Assembly (NCBI RefSeq): GCF_003696315.1
Contig: NZ_RFFN01000001.1
Coordinates: 603,679 to 667,678, forward strand
Reading direction: 5' to 3'
Origin: Pseudomonas songnenensis
GTDB taxonomy: Bacteria > Pseudomonadota > Gammaproteobacteria > Pseudomonadales > Pseudomonadaceae
DNA: 64,000 nt
The notes under the pieces: generated by a model
Seen by the model: the letters and a program-made list of their open reading frames with translations, nothing else
What the model was told of the DNA's origin: nothing
Databases searched by the model: none
Part shown: positions 1 to 10,062 of the stretch, one piece after another
How positions within the stretch are numbered: the first letter of the stretch is position 1
Layout: each line of letters opens with the position of its first letter
Translations under genes and position numbers: made by a program

Positions 1-144
1 GGAGGCTCCAGCGAAGTGGGCGCTCACATTAAGCGTGGCAGCAGGATGCGACAAGCATTGAAGTACCGCCGGTCGGCGCGTCACGGGACTGTCAAGCGTG
101 GTGGGTACATCAGGAGCACTACCCACTCGCAAGGAGACCCCGTC

Positions 145-1698
145 ATGACCGCACCGGATCAGAAACGCCGCCAACTGCTGCAGGGCATCGGCGCCGGCCT
201 CGCCCTGCCGGCTTTGGGCGTTGCGCCCGCCATCATCGCCGCGCCGCGCGAGCGTCCGCAGATGCTCGACGGCGTGCAGTCCGGTGATGTAGCGGGTGAC
301 CGCGCGCTGATCTGGAGCCGCTGCGACCGGCCCGGCCGGCTGATCGTCGAGTGGGATACGCGCAGCCGTTTCGGCAATCCGCGGCGGATGGTCTCGTCGA
401 TCACCGACGCTGGCCAGGACTTCACTGCCCGTGTCGATCTGCGCGCGCTGCCCGCGGATCAGTCGATCTTCTACCGCGCGCGTTTCGAGGATGCCCGCAG
501 CGGCATGCTCAGCGAGCCCTGGTTCGGCCATCTGCGCAGCGCACCAACGCGCCCGCGCGACATTCGCTTCGTCTGGGGCGGTGACACCTGCGGCCAGGGT
601 TACGGCATCAACCCGGACTTCGGCGGCATGCGCATCTACGAAAGCATGCGCATGCGCCGGCCGGACTTTTTCCTGCACAGCGGCGACGTGATCTACGCCG
701 ACGGGCCGATCCCCGCCGAGGTCACCGCCGAGGACGGCAGCATCTGGCGCAACCTGGTCACCGAAGAGAAGAGCAAGGTTGCCGAGACGCTGCACGAGTT
801 TCGCGGCAACTACCGCTACAACCTGCTGGACGAAAACCTGCGGGCCTTCAACGCCGAGGTGCCGCAGATCTGGCAGTGGGACGATCACGAGGTGACGAAC
901 AACTGGTCGCCGAGCAAGGAGCTGGACGACCGTTACCAGCAGGTGCGTGACATCGATACCCTGGTGCAGCGCGCCCGCCAGGCCTATCTCGAATACGCGC
1001 CGATGCGCATGGCCCGCGGCGACACCCAGGGGCGCATCTACCGCAAGGTCAGCTACGGGCCGCTGCTGGATGTGTTCGTGCTGGACATGCGCAGCTATCG
1101 CGGGCCGAACACCCACAACCTGCAAGCGGAGCAGGGCGCCGACACGGCGTTCCTCGGCCGCGAGCAGCTGCGCTGGCTCAAGCGCGAGCTGCGGGCCTCG
1201 CGCGCAGCCTGGAAGGTCATCGCCGCCGACATGCCCATCGGCCTGCACGTACCGGACGGTCCGCGCTGGGAGGCGATCGCCAACGGCCATGACGGTGAAG
1301 CGCTTGGCCGCGAGCTGGAGATTGCCGAGCTGCTGACCTTCATCCAGCGCGCGCGGGTGCGCAACACCGTCTGGCTAACCGCCGATGTGCACTATTGCGC
1401 GGCGCATCACTATCACCCGAATCGGGCGGCCTATCAGCAGTTCGAGCCGTTCTGGGAGTTCGTCGCAGGCCCGCTGAATGCCGGCAGCTTCGGACCGAAC
1501 CCGCTGGATGGCACCTTCGGCCCGGAGGTGGTGTTCCAGAAGGCGCCGCCGACCGCGAACAGCTCGCCGCGGGCAGGCTTCCAGTTCTTCGGCGAGGTGG
1601 AGATCGACGCGCAGACAGCTGCGTTGCAGGTCAGCCTGCGCGACATCGACGGCACGGTGGTCTACAGCCAGACGCTTGAGCCCTGGCAGCAGGCCTGA
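145..1698 (+). CDS. PhoD-family alkaline phosphatase / phosphodiesterase, Tat-exported
   Basis: A 517-residue secreted metallophosphoesterase of the PhoD/PLC-D family, expected to release phosphate from phosphate esters outside the cytoplasm. The start at 145 is chosen over upstream in-frame codons because AAGGAG lies at 131-136. The N-terminus KRRQLLQG followed by an Ala/Leu-rich stretch is a twin-arginine type signal. The family's metal-site motifs are visible: GGDTCG near residue 145, HSGDVIYADGP near 177, WDDHE near 244 and TADVHY near 412. The gene converges on eutC with only 6 bp between stop codons. No Pho box could be confirmed upstream; bases 1-144 show nothing else I can support. 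PhoD is a family-level call, and the substrate is unknown. Confidence 0.87.
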   Translation: MTAPDQKRRQLLQGIGAGLALPALGVAPAIIAAPRERPQMLDGVQSGDVAGDRALIWSRCDRPGRLIVEWDTRSRFGNPRRMVSSITDAGQDFTARVDLRALPADQSIFYRARFEDARSGMLSEPWFGHLRSAPTRPRDIRFVWGGDTCGQGYGINPDFGGMRIYESMRMRRPDFFLHSGDVIYADGPIPAEVTAEDGSIWRNLVTEEKSKVAETLHEFRGNYRYNLLDENLRAFNAEVPQIWQWDDHEVTNNWSPSKELDDRYQQVRDIDTLVQRARQAYLEYAPMRMARGDTQGRIYRKVSYGPLLDVFVLDMRSYRGPNTHNLQAEQGADTAFLGREQLRWLKRELRASRAAWKVIAADMPIGLHVPDGPRWEAIANGHDGEALGRELEIAELLTFIQRARVRNTVWLTADVHYCAAHHYHPNRAAYQQFEPFWEFVAGPLNAGSFGPNPLDGTFGPEVVFQKAPPTANSSPRAGFQFFGEVEIDAQTAALQVSLRDIDGTVVYSQTLEPWQQA

Positions 1699-1704
1699 AC
1701 CGGC

Positions 1705-2499
1705 TCAGCCGAGCAGGAAGTTGCCGGCGCGAGGCTCGCCTTCGAGCGCCGGTACTTCTGCTTCGTCCTTGAGCTGTACGCCGGAGAGTTGCCGGCGGCT
1801 GGCTTCACGCATCAGATAGAGCAGGCGGTGCGCGGCGAGGTTGCAGCTCAGGCCTTCTGGGCGAATGTTGGAAATGCAGTTGCGCTGCGCATCGTGCCGG
1901 CCGACCTGCGGCGCCCAGGTGAAATACAGGCCCAAGCTGTCTGGCGAGCTGAGCCCTGGGCGTTCGCCGAGCAGAATGACCACCATGCGCGCCTTGAGGC
2001 GCTGACCGATCTCGTCGGCAATCGCCACGCGGCCCTGTTCCACCAGCGCGACGGGACCGAGGGACCAGCGTTCGGCCTGGCATTGTTCGGCGATCTTCAG
2101 TGCCATGGGTGCCGCATGACGCTGCACGGCCAGGGCCGAGAGGCCATCGGCGATCACCAGCGCCAGGTCGCAGCCGTCTCCCGCATGCTCGTCGAGCTTG
2201 GCGGCGCTGGCTTCGTCGAGGCGTCGGCCGAGGTCGGGACGCTGCAGATAGATCTGTCGGTCTGAAGCGGCGCTGCGCAGGTGCAGGCAGCCAAGTTCAT
2301 GTTTCTCCAGCTCGGCAGCCAGCGCTTGGCAGTCCAGCGGCAGATGCACGGCGTCGCGCGCCTGGGCGTGGGCGAACTGGAAATCCAGCTGCGCGTCGGT
2401 GGGCAGGCTGACACCAGCCCGGCCAAGGGCGATGCGCGCCGGGGTCAGCTGGCGCAGGTGCTGCCACGGATTTTCGGTAGTGGGGGAGCGGTCGTGCAT
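1705..2499 (-). CDS. eutC: Ethanolamine ammonia-lyase small subunit EutC
   Basis: A 264-residue small subunit of the adenosylcobalamin-dependent ethanolamine ammonia-lyase, which converts ethanolamine to acetaldehyde and ammonia. The N-terminus ([20 protein letters not shown]) and the following region, where residues typical of the family bind substrate and cobalamin together with EutB, are recognisable. Length is normal. The ATG has GAGGT about 6 bases upstream. It is the last gene of the minus-strand ethanolamine cluster, 85 bp downstream of eutB, so subunit stoichiometry is probably set by co-transcription. No terminator hairpin is evident in the 6-bp gap to the converging phosphatase gene. 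Confidence 0.95.
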   Translation of the reverse strand: MHDRSPTTENPWQHLRQLTPARIALGRAGVSLPTDAQLDFQFAHAQARDAVHLPLDCQALAAELEKHELGCLHLRSAASDRQIYLQRPDLGRRLDEASAAKLDEHAGDGCDLALVIADGLSALAVQRHAAPMALKIAEQCQAERWSLGPVALVEQGRVAIADEIGQRLKARMVVILLGERPGLSSPDSLGLYFTWAPQVGRHDAQRNCISNIRPEGLSCNLAAHRLLYLMREASRRQLSGVQLKDEAEVPALEGEPRAGNFLLG

Positions 2500-2584
2500 G
2501 GCTACCTCGGAGCTTGACGGTCAGGCGAGTGGAGAAGCGCGCAGCGTTTTCCACCTGAGGATGGGCGAGGTAACGCGAGCGGCT

Positions 2585-3976
2585 TCATGCCATTTTCTCC
2601 AGCGCCCGGCGGAAGGCTTCGGGCAGCTCGCGGCCGAGCTGCAGGCGATTGCCGTCCTGCCGGAGGATCTGCATCTTCGCCAGCCATTCCTCGAACTCCG
2701 GCGCGGGCCGCAGGCCAAGCACCTGGCGCACGTAGAGGGCGTCGTGGAAGGAGGTGGTCTGGTAGTTGAGCATCACGTCATCCGAGCCCGGGATGCCCAT
2801 GATGAAGTTGATGCCCGCCGTGCCCAGCAGGGTCAGCAGCATGTCCATGTCGTCCTGGTCGGCTTCGGCGTGGTTGGTGTAGCAGATGTCGCAACCCATG
2901 GGCACGCCGAGCAGCTTGCCGCAGAAGTGGTCCTCCAGACCGGCGCGGATGATCTGCTTGCCGTTGTAGAGGTATTCCGGGCCGATGAAGCCGACCACGG
3001 TGTTCACCAGCAGCGGCTTGTAGCGGCGCGCGACGGCGTAGGCGCGGGCTTCGCAGGTCTGCTGATCGACGTCGTGGTGGGCGTTGGCCGACAGCGCGCT
3101 GCCCTGGCCGGTCTCGAAATACATGAGGTTGTCGCCGAGGGTGCCGCGCTTCTGCGACAGACCGGCCTCGTAGCCTTCCTGCAGCGTCGCCAGGCTGATG
3201 CCGAAGCTGGCATTGGCCGCCTCGGTGCCGGCGATGGACTGGAACACCAGGTCCAGCGGCGCGCCGCGGTTGATCGCCTCGATGGAAGTGGTGACGTGGG
3301 TGAGAATGCAGGCCTGGGTCGGGATCTCGTAGCGACTGATCACCGCATCGAGCATCTTCAGCAGCTCGCAGATGCCGGCGGTGCTGTCGGTGGCCGGGTT
3401 GATGCCGATCACCGCGTCGCCGTTGCCGTAGAGCAGGCCGTCGAGAATGCTCGCGGCGATACCGGCGCCGTCGTCGGTGGGATGGTTCGGCTGCAGCCGG
3501 GTGGACATGCGTCCGGCCAGGCCGATGCTGTTGCGAAAGCGGGTGACAACGCGGACCTTCTGCGCGACAAGGATCAGGTCCTGCACGCGCATGATCTTCG
3601 ACACCGCGGCGACCATCTCCGGTGTCAGCCCCGGTGCGAGGGCTTTCAGCGACGACTCGTCCGCCTCCTCGCCGAGCAGCCAGTTGCGGAAATCGCCCAC
3701 GCTCAGGTGGCTGACCGGGGCGAACGCCGCAGCGTCATGGCTGTCGATGATCAGCCGGGTGACTTCATCGCTTTCGTACGGGATCAGTGCTTCTTCGAGA
3801 AAGCGCTTTAGCGGCACCGCGGCCAGGCACATCTGCGCCGCCACGCGTTCGGCGTCGCTGCCCGCCGCGACCCCGGCGAGCAGGTCGCCGGAGCGCGCCG
3901 GGCTGGCCTTGGCCATTACCTCGCGCAGGTCGTCGAAGCGCCAGGTGGTGCCGCCCACGCTGTGCGAGTACGTCAT
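2585..3976 (-). CDS. eutB: Ethanolamine ammonia-lyase large subunit EutB
   Basis: A 463-residue catalytic large subunit of ethanolamine ammonia-lyase, a TIM-barrel protein that binds ethanolamine and coenzyme B12 with EutC. The sequence is full length and colinear with pseudomonad EutB, for example the segments GDAVIGINPATDS, NASFGISLATLQEGYEAG and GFIGPEYLYNGKQIIRAG. The start has GGGAGAG about 6 bases upstream. It begins 11 bp after the permease gene eat and is followed by eutC, so transport and deamination are likely on one transcript. Neither the reactivase gene eutA nor shell-protein genes are nearby, consistent with the cytosolic Pseudomonas-type pathway. Confidence 0.97.
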   Translation of the reverse strand: MTYSHSVGGTTWRFDDLREVMAKASPARSGDLLAGVAAGSDAERVAAQMCLAAVPLKRFLEEALIPYESDEVTRLIIDSHDAAAFAPVSHLSVGDFRNWLLGEEADESSLKALAPGLTPEMVAAVSKIMRVQDLILVAQKVRVVTRFRNSIGLAGRMSTRLQPNHPTDDGAGIAASILDGLLYGNGDAVIGINPATDSTAGICELLKMLDAVISRYEIPTQACILTHVTTSIEAINRGAPLDLVFQSIAGTEAANASFGISLATLQEGYEAGLSQKRGTLGDNLMYFETGQGSALSANAHHDVDQQTCEARAYAVARRYKPLLVNTVVGFIGPEYLYNGKQIIRAGLEDHFCGKLLGVPMGCDICYTNHAEADQDDMDMLLTLLGTAGINFIMGIPGSDDVMLNYQTTSFHDALYVRQVLGLRPAPEFEEWLAKMQILRQDGNRLQLGRELPEAFRRALEKMA

Positions 3977-3987
3977 GGCTGCTCTCC

Positions 3988-5436
3988 CTACTTGAGTGTC
4001 GCCTCGGCCTGCTCAATCGCCGCAAATTCCTCTTCCGGCGTGCCGGCCACCAGATGGTGTCGACTGTAGATCGCGAAATAGGCGATGAAGATCCCGTAGA
4101 TGATCGCGGCGCCGATCACCACCCGCGGATCGACCAGGAAACCCGCGATGACTGCGATGCAGGCCAGCACCAGCGCCACGCCCGAGGTGACGATGCCGCC
4201 GGGTGTCTTGTACGGGCGATGCAGGTCTGGCCGGCGCAGGCGCAGGACGATGTGCGAGGCCATCATCAACACGTAGGAGATGGTCGCGCCGAACACCGCG
4301 ACGAGGATCAGCAGGTCGCCCTGGCCGGTCAGCGACAGCAGGAAACCGATCACACCGGGGATCACCAGGGCCAGCACCGGCGCCTTGTTCTTGTTGGTCA
4401 GCGACAGCTTGCGCGGCAGATAGCCGGCCCGCGACAGCGCGAAGATCTGCCGCGAATAGGCGTAGATGATCGAGAAGAAGCTGGCGATCAGCCCGGCCAG
4501 GCCGACCAGATTGACGAAGCCGCTCATCCAGGTGGACGAGCCGTAGGCGGTGGTCAGCGCTTCCACCAGCGGATTGCCGGAGGCCACCAGGGTGCTGGAA
4601 CCGGCGCCGCCCGGGCCGACCAGCAAGATCAGGCCGGCAAAGGCGACCAGTATCAGCATGGCGCCGATCAGCCCGCGTGGCATGTCGCGCTGCGGGTTCT
4701 TGGTTTCCTCGGCGGCCAGCGGCACGCCTTCCACAGCGAGGAAGAACCAGATCGCGTAGGGAATCGCCGCCCAGATGCCGACGTAGCCGTAGGGCAGGAA
4801 GTTGCTGGCACCGGCAGCGGTGGTCGGCGCGATATCGAGCAGCTTGTCCACCGAGAAGTGCGGCACCATCGCGACGATGAACACCGCCAGCGCCAGGGCG
4901 GCGACGGCGGTGATGATGAACATCAGCTTCAGCGCCTCGCCGACGCCGAAGATATGGATGCCGATGAAGATGATGTAGAAGACGAGGTAGATCGCCCAGC
5001 CGCCGATGCCGAACAGCGACTCGCAATAGGCGCCGATGAATACAGCGATGGCCGCCGGCGCGATGGCGTATTCGATCAGGATCGCCGTACCGGTGAGAAA
5101 GCCACCCAGCGGGCCGAACGCGGTGCGGGCGAAGCCGTAGCCGCCACCCGCGGTGGGCACCATCGAGGACAGCTCGGCCAGCGAGAAGCACATGCACAGG
5201 TACATGGTCGCCATCAGCAACGTGGCGATGAACAGCCCGCCCCAACCGCCCTGGGCGAGGCCGAAGTTCCAGCCGGCATAGTCGCCGGAGATGACGTAGG
5301 CAACGCCCAGACCGACCAGCAGCACCCACCCGGCGGCGCCTTTCTTCAGTTCGCGTTCCTGGAAATAGCTACTGCCAACGGTTTCGAAATCGATTGCATG
5401 GTGCGGTGGCGTTGAACGGCTGTGTTCGAGAGCCAT
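3988..5436 (-). CDS. eat: Ethanolamine permease, APC superfamily
   Basis: A 482-residue inner-membrane transporter of the amino acid-polyamine-organocation superfamily, ethanolamine permease type, which imports ethanolamine for EutBC. About twelve hydrophobic segments are visible. The first conserved helix carries the unwound Gly-rich substrate motif (VAYVISGDYAGWNFG near residues 45-60), followed by the PTAGGGYGFAR motif, both typical of APC ethanolamine permeases. The ATG is preceded by AGAGGA. It sits directly upstream of eutB (11 bp) and 197 bp downstream of an aldehyde dehydrogenase gene. That gap holds no gene; a GCCAAGTTTGGC dyad at 5526-5537 could be an operator but is unsupported by other evidence. 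Confidence 0.93.
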   Translation of the reverse strand: MALEHSRSTPPHHAIDFETVGSSYFQERELKKGAAGWVLLVGLGVAYVISGDYAGWNFGLAQGGWGGLFIATLLMATMYLCMCFSLAELSSMVPTAGGGYGFARTAFGPLGGFLTGTAILIEYAIAPAAIAVFIGAYCESLFGIGGWAIYLVFYIIFIGIHIFGVGEALKLMFIITAVAALALAVFIVAMVPHFSVDKLLDIAPTTAAGASNFLPYGYVGIWAAIPYAIWFFLAVEGVPLAAEETKNPQRDMPRGLIGAMLILVAFAGLILLVGPGGAGSSTLVASGNPLVEALTTAYGSSTWMSGFVNLVGLAGLIASFFSIIYAYSRQIFALSRAGYLPRKLSLTNKNKAPVLALVIPGVIGFLLSLTGQGDLLILVAVFGATISYVLMMASHIVLRLRRPDLHRPYKTPGGIVTSGVALVLACIAVIAGFLVDPRVVIGAAIIYGIFIAYFAIYSRHHLVAGTPEEEFAAIEQAEATLK

Positions 5437-5633
5437 GGGGGAATCCTCTTGGATAGGTTGGCAAGTCTCTCCCTAGCAAGCGTCATGCCCCACGCTACAA
5501 ACGGGTTGTTTGCAGTGATTTGTCAGCCAAGTTTGGCAGGAACGCACCTTTTGCGTGCTCCACAGCACCACGGCGGAGCCCGGCAGGTGTCTTGTTCAAG
5601 GCGCGGGCGGCGTGTGCCACCCGCGCCGATCCA

Positions 5634-7154
5634 TCAGAAGAAGCCCAGTGGGTTGATGTCGTAGCTGATCAGCAGGTTCTTGGTTTGCTGGTAGCTGTCG
5701 AGAATCATCTTGTGGGTTTCGCGACCGACGCCGGACTTCTTGTAGCCACCGAACGCCGCGTGTGCCGGGTAGAGGTGGTAGCAATTGGTCCAGACACGGC
5801 CCGCCTTGATCGCCCGGCCCATGCGGTAGGCGCGGTTGATGTCGCGGGTCCAGACGCCAGCGCCGAGGCCGTACTCGGTATCGTTGGCGATGGCCAGCGC
5901 CTCGGCCTCGTCCTTGAAGGTGGTGACACCGATCACCGGGCCAAAGATCTCTTCCTGGAACACGCGCATCTCGTTGGTGCCCTTGAGCAGGGTCGGCTGA
6001 ATGTAATAACCGGTCGCCAGTGAGCCTTCGAGTTTTTCAGCGGCGCCGCCGGTCAGTACCTCCGCACCTTCGCCCTTGGCGATTTCCAGATAGGACAGGA
6101 TCTTGTCAAACTGCTGCTGGCTGGCCTGGGCGCCGACCATGGTGTCCGTGTCCAGCGGATCGCCGCGTTTGATCTGCGCGACTTTCTTCATCACCGCTTC
6201 CATGAACGGCGCGTAGATCGATTCCTGCACCAGTGCGCGGGACGGACAGGTGCACACCTCGCCCTGGTTGAAGAATCCCAGCACCAGGCCTTCGGCGGCT
6301 TTCTCGATGAAGGTCGGTTCGGCCTGCATGATGTCTTCGAAGTAGATGTTCGGGCTCTTGCCACCCAGTTCCACGGTGCTTGGGATGATGCTCTCGGCGG
6401 CGCGCTTCATGATGTGCGAGCCCACCGGGGTGGAGCCGGTGAAGGCGATCTTGGCGATGCGCTTGCTCGAGGCCAGGGCTTCGCCGGCTTCCCGGCCATA
6501 GCCCTGGACGACGTTGAGCACGCCCGGGGGCAGCAGGTCGCCAATCACCTCCATCAGTACGCTGATACCCAGTGGGGTCTGCTCGGCCGGCTTGAGCACG
6601 ATGCAGTTGCCCGCGGCCAGCGCCGGAGCGAGCTTCCAGGCGGCCATCAGGATCGGGAAGTTCCACGGGATGATCTGCCCGACCACGCCCAGCGGCTCGT
6701 GGAAATGGTAGGCCGCGGTGTGTTCGTCGATCTCGGCGCTGGTGCCTTCCTGGGCACGGATGCAACCGGCAAAGTAGCGGAAGTGATCGGCCGCCAACGG
6801 GATATCGGCGTTCAGCGTCTCGCGCACCGCCTTGCCGTTGTCCCAGGTTTCGGTGACGGCGAGCATCTCCAGGTTCTGCTCGATGCGGTCGGCGATCTGC
6901 AACAGGATCAGCGAGCGTGCCTGCACGCTGGTCTTGCCCCACTCGTCGGCAGCTGCATGGGCGGCGTCCAGGGCCTTTTCGATGTCGGCGGCGTCGGAGC
7001 GGGGGAATTCGGCAATCGGCTGTCCGTTAACCGGAGAGAGGTTGGTGAAATACTGCCCGTTGACGGGCTCGACAAACTCGCCATTGATGAAGTTGCCGTA
7101 GCGGGCCTTGAGGGTAACGAGGGCACCGTCGGTGCCGGGAGGGGCGTAGATCAT
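5634..7154 (-). CDS. NAD-dependent aldehyde dehydrogenase, ExaC/AcoD type
   Basis: A 506-residue aldehyde dehydrogenase superfamily enzyme expected to oxidise acetaldehyde to acetate. The Rossmann region includes GSTPVGSHI, the catalytic glutamate segment is ELGGKSPN, and the nucleophile lies in [12 protein letters not shown]. These are family-typical, and the CTCPSR variant fits the ExaC/AcoD acetaldehyde dehydrogenase group. The start at 7154 is preferred over the in-frame codon at 7208 because GGAG stands 7 bases upstream and the family N-terminus is MIYAPPG. Gene context (permease and EutBC downstream, iron alcohol dehydrogenase upstream, all on the minus strand) argues that it handles acetaldehyde produced by ethanolamine ammonia-lyase. 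Exact substrate range is inference. Confidence 0.9.
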   Translation of the reverse strand: MIYAPPGTDGALVTLKARYGNFINGEFVEPVNGQYFTNLSPVNGQPIAEFPRSDAADIEKALDAAHAAADEWGKTSVQARSLILLQIADRIEQNLEMLAVTETWDNGKAVRETLNADIPLAADHFRYFAGCIRAQEGTSAEIDEHTAAYHFHEPLGVVGQIIPWNFPILMAAWKLAPALAAGNCIVLKPAEQTPLGISVLMEVIGDLLPPGVLNVVQGYGREAGEALASSKRIAKIAFTGSTPVGSHIMKRAAESIIPSTVELGGKSPNIYFEDIMQAEPTFIEKAAEGLVLGFFNQGEVCTCPSRALVQESIYAPFMEAVMKKVAQIKRGDPLDTDTMVGAQASQQQFDKILSYLEIAKGEGAEVLTGGAAEKLEGSLATGYYIQPTLLKGTNEMRVFQEEIFGPVIGVTTFKDEAEALAIANDTEYGLGAGVWTRDINRAYRMGRAIKAGRVWTNCYHLYPAHAAFGGYKKSGVGRETHKMILDSYQQTKNLLISYDINPLGFF

Positions 7155-7279
7155 GGGGGGCTCCGGTTTGTTCTTGGATGGAGATTCGCTGCACAAAGCG
7201 TAGATCACGACTTGAATACTGTCGCGGCGGGGCAGGGGTGCTTTTCGTGGCGGCAGAGCGAGCGTTGCCGCGCGGGTCG

Positions 7280-7301
7280 GGCCGGGGCAGGAGCCCCGGC
7301 C
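7280..7301 (-). terminator. GC-rich hairpin after the alcohol dehydrogenase gene
   Basis: A perfect 9-bp stem (GGCCGGGGC with GCCCCGGCC) and a 4-base loop lies 7 bases past the stop of the iron alcohol dehydrogenase gene. There is no U-tract, so it may be a weak or factor-assisted terminator or a 3'-end stabiliser. Confidence 0.45.
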
Positions 7302-7308
7302 GCAGGAG

Positions 7309-8457
7309 TCACAGGGCGCTGTGGAAGATCGCTTCGATTTCCGCTTGCGTGGCGCGGCGTGGGTTGGTCAGGCCGCAGGCATCGTTCATGGCGTTGGCAG
7401 CCAGGGTCGGGATGTCATCGGCCTTGGCGCCAAGTTCAGCCAGGCCGCCCGGAATGCCGATGTCCTTCGACAGGGTACGGATCGCTGCGAGTGCGGCCAC
7501 GGCGCCCTGCGCGGCGTCGAGCCCGCGGGTCTCCACACCCATCGCGGTGGCGATGTCGCGCAGGCGTTCGGGGCAGACGCTGGCGTTGTAGTTCTCCACG
7601 TGGGGCAGCAGTACGGCATTGCAGACGCCGTGCGGCAGATCGTAGAAACCGCCGAGCTGGTGAGCCATGGCGTGAACGTAGCCCAGCGAGGCGTTGTTGA
7701 ACGCCATCCCGGCGAGGAACTGTGCGTAGGCCATGGCCTCGCGGGCGGGCATGTCGCTGCCGTTCTCGACGGCGGTACGCAGGTTTGCCGAGATCAGTTC
7801 GATGGCCTTGAGCGCGCAGGCATCGGTGATCGGCGTGGCGGCGGTCGAGACATAGGCCTCAACCGCGTGGGTGAGCGCGTCCATGCCGGTCGCGGCGGTC
7901 AGTCCCTTGGGCATTGCGACCATCAGTGCCGGGTCGTTCACCGACAGCAGCGGCGTGACGTTGCGGTCGACGATGGCCATTTTCACGTGACGGGTTTCGT
8001 CGGTAATGATGCAGAAGCGCGTCATCTCGCTGGCGGTGCCGGCGGTGGTATTGATCGCCACCAGTGGCAGCTGTGGTTTGGCCGAGCGGTCCACGCCCTC
8101 ATAGTCGGCGATCTGTCCGCCGTTGGTGGCACACAGGGCGATGCCCTTGGCGCAGTCATGGGGCGAGCCACCGCCGAGGGAGATGATGAAATCGCAAGCG
8201 CTGTCGCGCAGCTGGGCCAGGCCCTTCTCGACGTTGCCGACGGTGGGGTTGGGTTGTGCGCCGTCGAAGACGACCGATTGGATATCCGCGGCAGCCAGCA
8301 GCGCGGCAACCTTTTCCGCGACACCAGCGCGTGCCAGTCCAACGTCGGTGACGATCAGCGCTTTGCGAAAGCCGTAGTTGGCGATGGCGACCATCGCTTC
8401 ATCGAGGCTTCCGGCGCCCATCATGTTCACTGCGGGTATGAAGAAGGTGCTGCTCAT
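7309..8457 (-). CDS. Iron-containing alcohol dehydrogenase
   Basis: A 382-residue group III iron-dependent alcohol dehydrogenase. Metal-ligand His motifs [10 protein letters not shown] and [16 protein letters not shown] are present, as is the nucleotide-binding [11 protein letters not shown]. The start at 8457 (MSSTFFIP) fits the family and removes a 26-residue upstream extension; the ribosome site is weak (AAAGG). It is the first gene of the minus-strand cluster, 154 bp upstream of the acetaldehyde dehydrogenase gene. Members of this family (YiaY, ErcA) interconvert alcohols and aldehydes, and ErcA-like proteins have regulatory roles in Pseudomonas ethanol oxidation. Whether this one makes ethanol from acetaldehyde, oxidises alcohols or acts in regulation cannot be told from sequence. 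Confidence 0.9.
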   Translation of the reverse strand: MSSTFFIPAVNMMGAGSLDEAMVAIANYGFRKALIVTDVGLARAGVAEKVAALLAAADIQSVVFDGAQPNPTVGNVEKGLAQLRDSACDFIISLGGGSPHDCAKGIALCATNGGQIADYEGVDRSAKPQLPLVAINTTAGTASEMTRFCIITDETRHVKMAIVDRNVTPLLSVNDPALMVAMPKGLTAATGMDALTHAVEAYVSTAATPITDACALKAIELISANLRTAVENGSDMPAREAMAYAQFLAGMAFNNASLGYVHAMAHQLGGFYDLPHGVCNAVLLPHVENYNASVCPERLRDIATAMGVETRGLDAAQGAVAALAAIRTLSKDIGIPGGLAELGAKADDIPTLAANAMNDACGLTNPRRATQAEIEAIFHSAL

Positions 8458-8660
8458 GGTGAATGCCTTTGATTGTCTGGAAAGAGGGTTTCGCAGCATC
8501 GCATCTGGATCGGCGGGAGGAATGATCTGGCTCAAGAAGCTGACTGGTCAGTCGGGGTTCGGCTCGGCGTCCGACTAACGGCACCTGGTCGGACCGCATG
8601 GCCTGCTGTGCTAACCTGCGCCGCAGTTTTCAGTGGGTCTTACCGGTTTTGAGGGCATCC

Positions 8661-10010
8661 ATGCATATCCATATTCTCGGCATCTGCGGCACATTCATGG
8701 GTTCGCTCGCGGTACTGGCCAAGGAACTCGGGCATCGCGTCACCGGCTCCGACGCCAACGTCTATCCACCGATGAGCACCCAGCTCGAAGCCCAGGGCAT
8801 CGAGCTGACCCAGGGCTACGAGCCGAGCCAGCTCGAGCCGGCGCCGGATCTGGTGGTGATCGGCAACGCGCTGTCGCGTGGCAACCCGGCCGTGGAGTAC
8901 GTACTGAACAAGGGCCTGCCCTATGTCTCCGGTCCGCAGTGGCTGGCCGATCACGTGCTACAGGGGCGCTGGGTGCTGGCGGCGGCCGGGACCCATGGCA
9001 AGACCACCACCAGCAGCATGCTGGCCTGGGTGCTGGAACATGCCGGCATGAGCCCGGGGTTTCTCATCGGTGGCGTGCCGCAGAACTTTGGCATCTCCGC
9101 GCGCTTGGGTGGCACGCCGTTCTTCGTGGTCGAGGCCGACGAGTACGACAGCGCCTTCTTCGACAAGCGCAGCAAGTTCGTCCACTACCGCCCGCGCACC
9201 GCGATCCTGAACAATCTGGAGTTCGATCACGCGGACATTTTCCCGGATCTGGCTGCCATCGAGCGGCAGTTCCACCATCTGGTGCGCACCGTGCCGGGCG
9301 AGGGGCTGATCATCCATCCCGAGTCCGAAACGGCGCTCAAGCGCGTGATCGGCATGGGTTGCTGGACACCGGTGCAGACCACGGGTGACGGCGGCCAGTG
9401 GCAGGCGAAGCTGCTCAGCCCCGACGGCTCGCGCTTCGAAGTGATCTTCGACGGTGCTGTGCAGGGCGTGGTGGAGTGGGAGCTGACCGGGAAGCACAAC
9501 GTCAACAATGCGCTGGCCACGCTGGCGGCGGCACGGCATGTCGGCGTGCTGCCGAAACAGGGCGCCGAGGCGCTGAGCGAATTCCGTAGCGTCAAGCGGC
9601 GCATGGAGAAAGTCGCCGAGGTCAATGGCGTGACCATCTATGACGACTTCGCCCATCACCCCACGGCTATCGCCACCACCCTCGACGGGCTGCGCAAGCG
9701 CGTCGGCGATACGCCGATCATCGCCGTGGTCGAACCGCGCTCGAACTCGATGAAGCTCGGCGCGCACCGCGAGGGTCTGGCCGAATCCGTGGCGCTGGCC
9801 GATCAGGCGATCTGGTACGCACCGGCCAACCTTGGCTGGGATCTCGCCGCGACCGTAGCGGGCTCGCCCGTGCCGACCACCGTGTGCGATTCGCTGGAGG
9901 CGATCATTGCCAAAGTGAAAGCCGATGCCGTGCCGGGCACCCAAGTGGTGGTGATGAGCAATGGCGGTTTTGGTGGGTTGCACGGCCAATTGGCCGCCGC
10001 ACTGGCGTAG
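8661..10010 (+). CDS. mpl: UDP-N-acetylmuramate:L-alanyl-gamma-D-glutamyl-meso-diaminopimelate ligase
   Basis: A 449-residue Mur-ligase family enzyme that reattaches recycled tripeptide (L-Ala-D-Glu-mesoDAP) to UDP-MurNAc for peptidoglycan recycling. The N-terminus MHIHILGICGTFMG is diagnostic. The ATP-binding loop is AAGTHGKTTTSSM near residue 112, followed by FFVVEADEYDSAFFD. The start at 8661 is chosen because upstream in-frame sequence is not family-like. It is transcribed divergently from the alcohol dehydrogenase gene across a 203-bp spacer, in which I see no convincing promoter. ubiX follows after 52 bp, an arrangement I recall from other pseudomonads. Confidence 0.96.
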   Translation: MHIHILGICGTFMGSLAVLAKELGHRVTGSDANVYPPMSTQLEAQGIELTQGYEPSQLEPAPDLVVIGNALSRGNPAVEYVLNKGLPYVSGPQWLADHVLQGRWVLAAAGTHGKTTTSSMLAWVLEHAGMSPGFLIGGVPQNFGISARLGGTPFFVVEADEYDSAFFDKRSKFVHYRPRTAILNNLEFDHADIFPDLAAIERQFHHLVRTVPGEGLIIHPESETALKRVIGMGCWTPVQTTGDGGQWQAKLLSPDGSRFEVIFDGAVQGVVEWELTGKHNVNNALATLAAARHVGVLPKQGAEALSEFRSVKRRMEKVAEVNGVTIYDDFAHHPTAIATTLDGLRKRVGDTPIIAVVEPRSNSMKLGAHREGLAESVALADQAIWYAPANLGWDLAATVAGSPVPTTVCDSLEAIIAKVKADAVPGTQVVVMSNGGFGGLHGQLAAALA

Positions 10011-10062
10011 GGTGGAAATCGCCGCAGGCATTTCCACGCGAATGGCATCAGGAGCAAATTGA

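Noticed and set aside
2399..5415. Long plus-strand frames (470 and 542 codons) opposite eutB, eutC and eat
   Set aside because: Sequences are rich in His, Gln, Arg and Gly with no domain resemblance, and they mirror highly conserved genes on the other strand.
5437..5633. Sigma-54 promoter upstream of eat
   Set aside because: A TGGCT...CTGCA pair is visible on the minus strand, but the GG to GC spacing is wrong for sigma-54.
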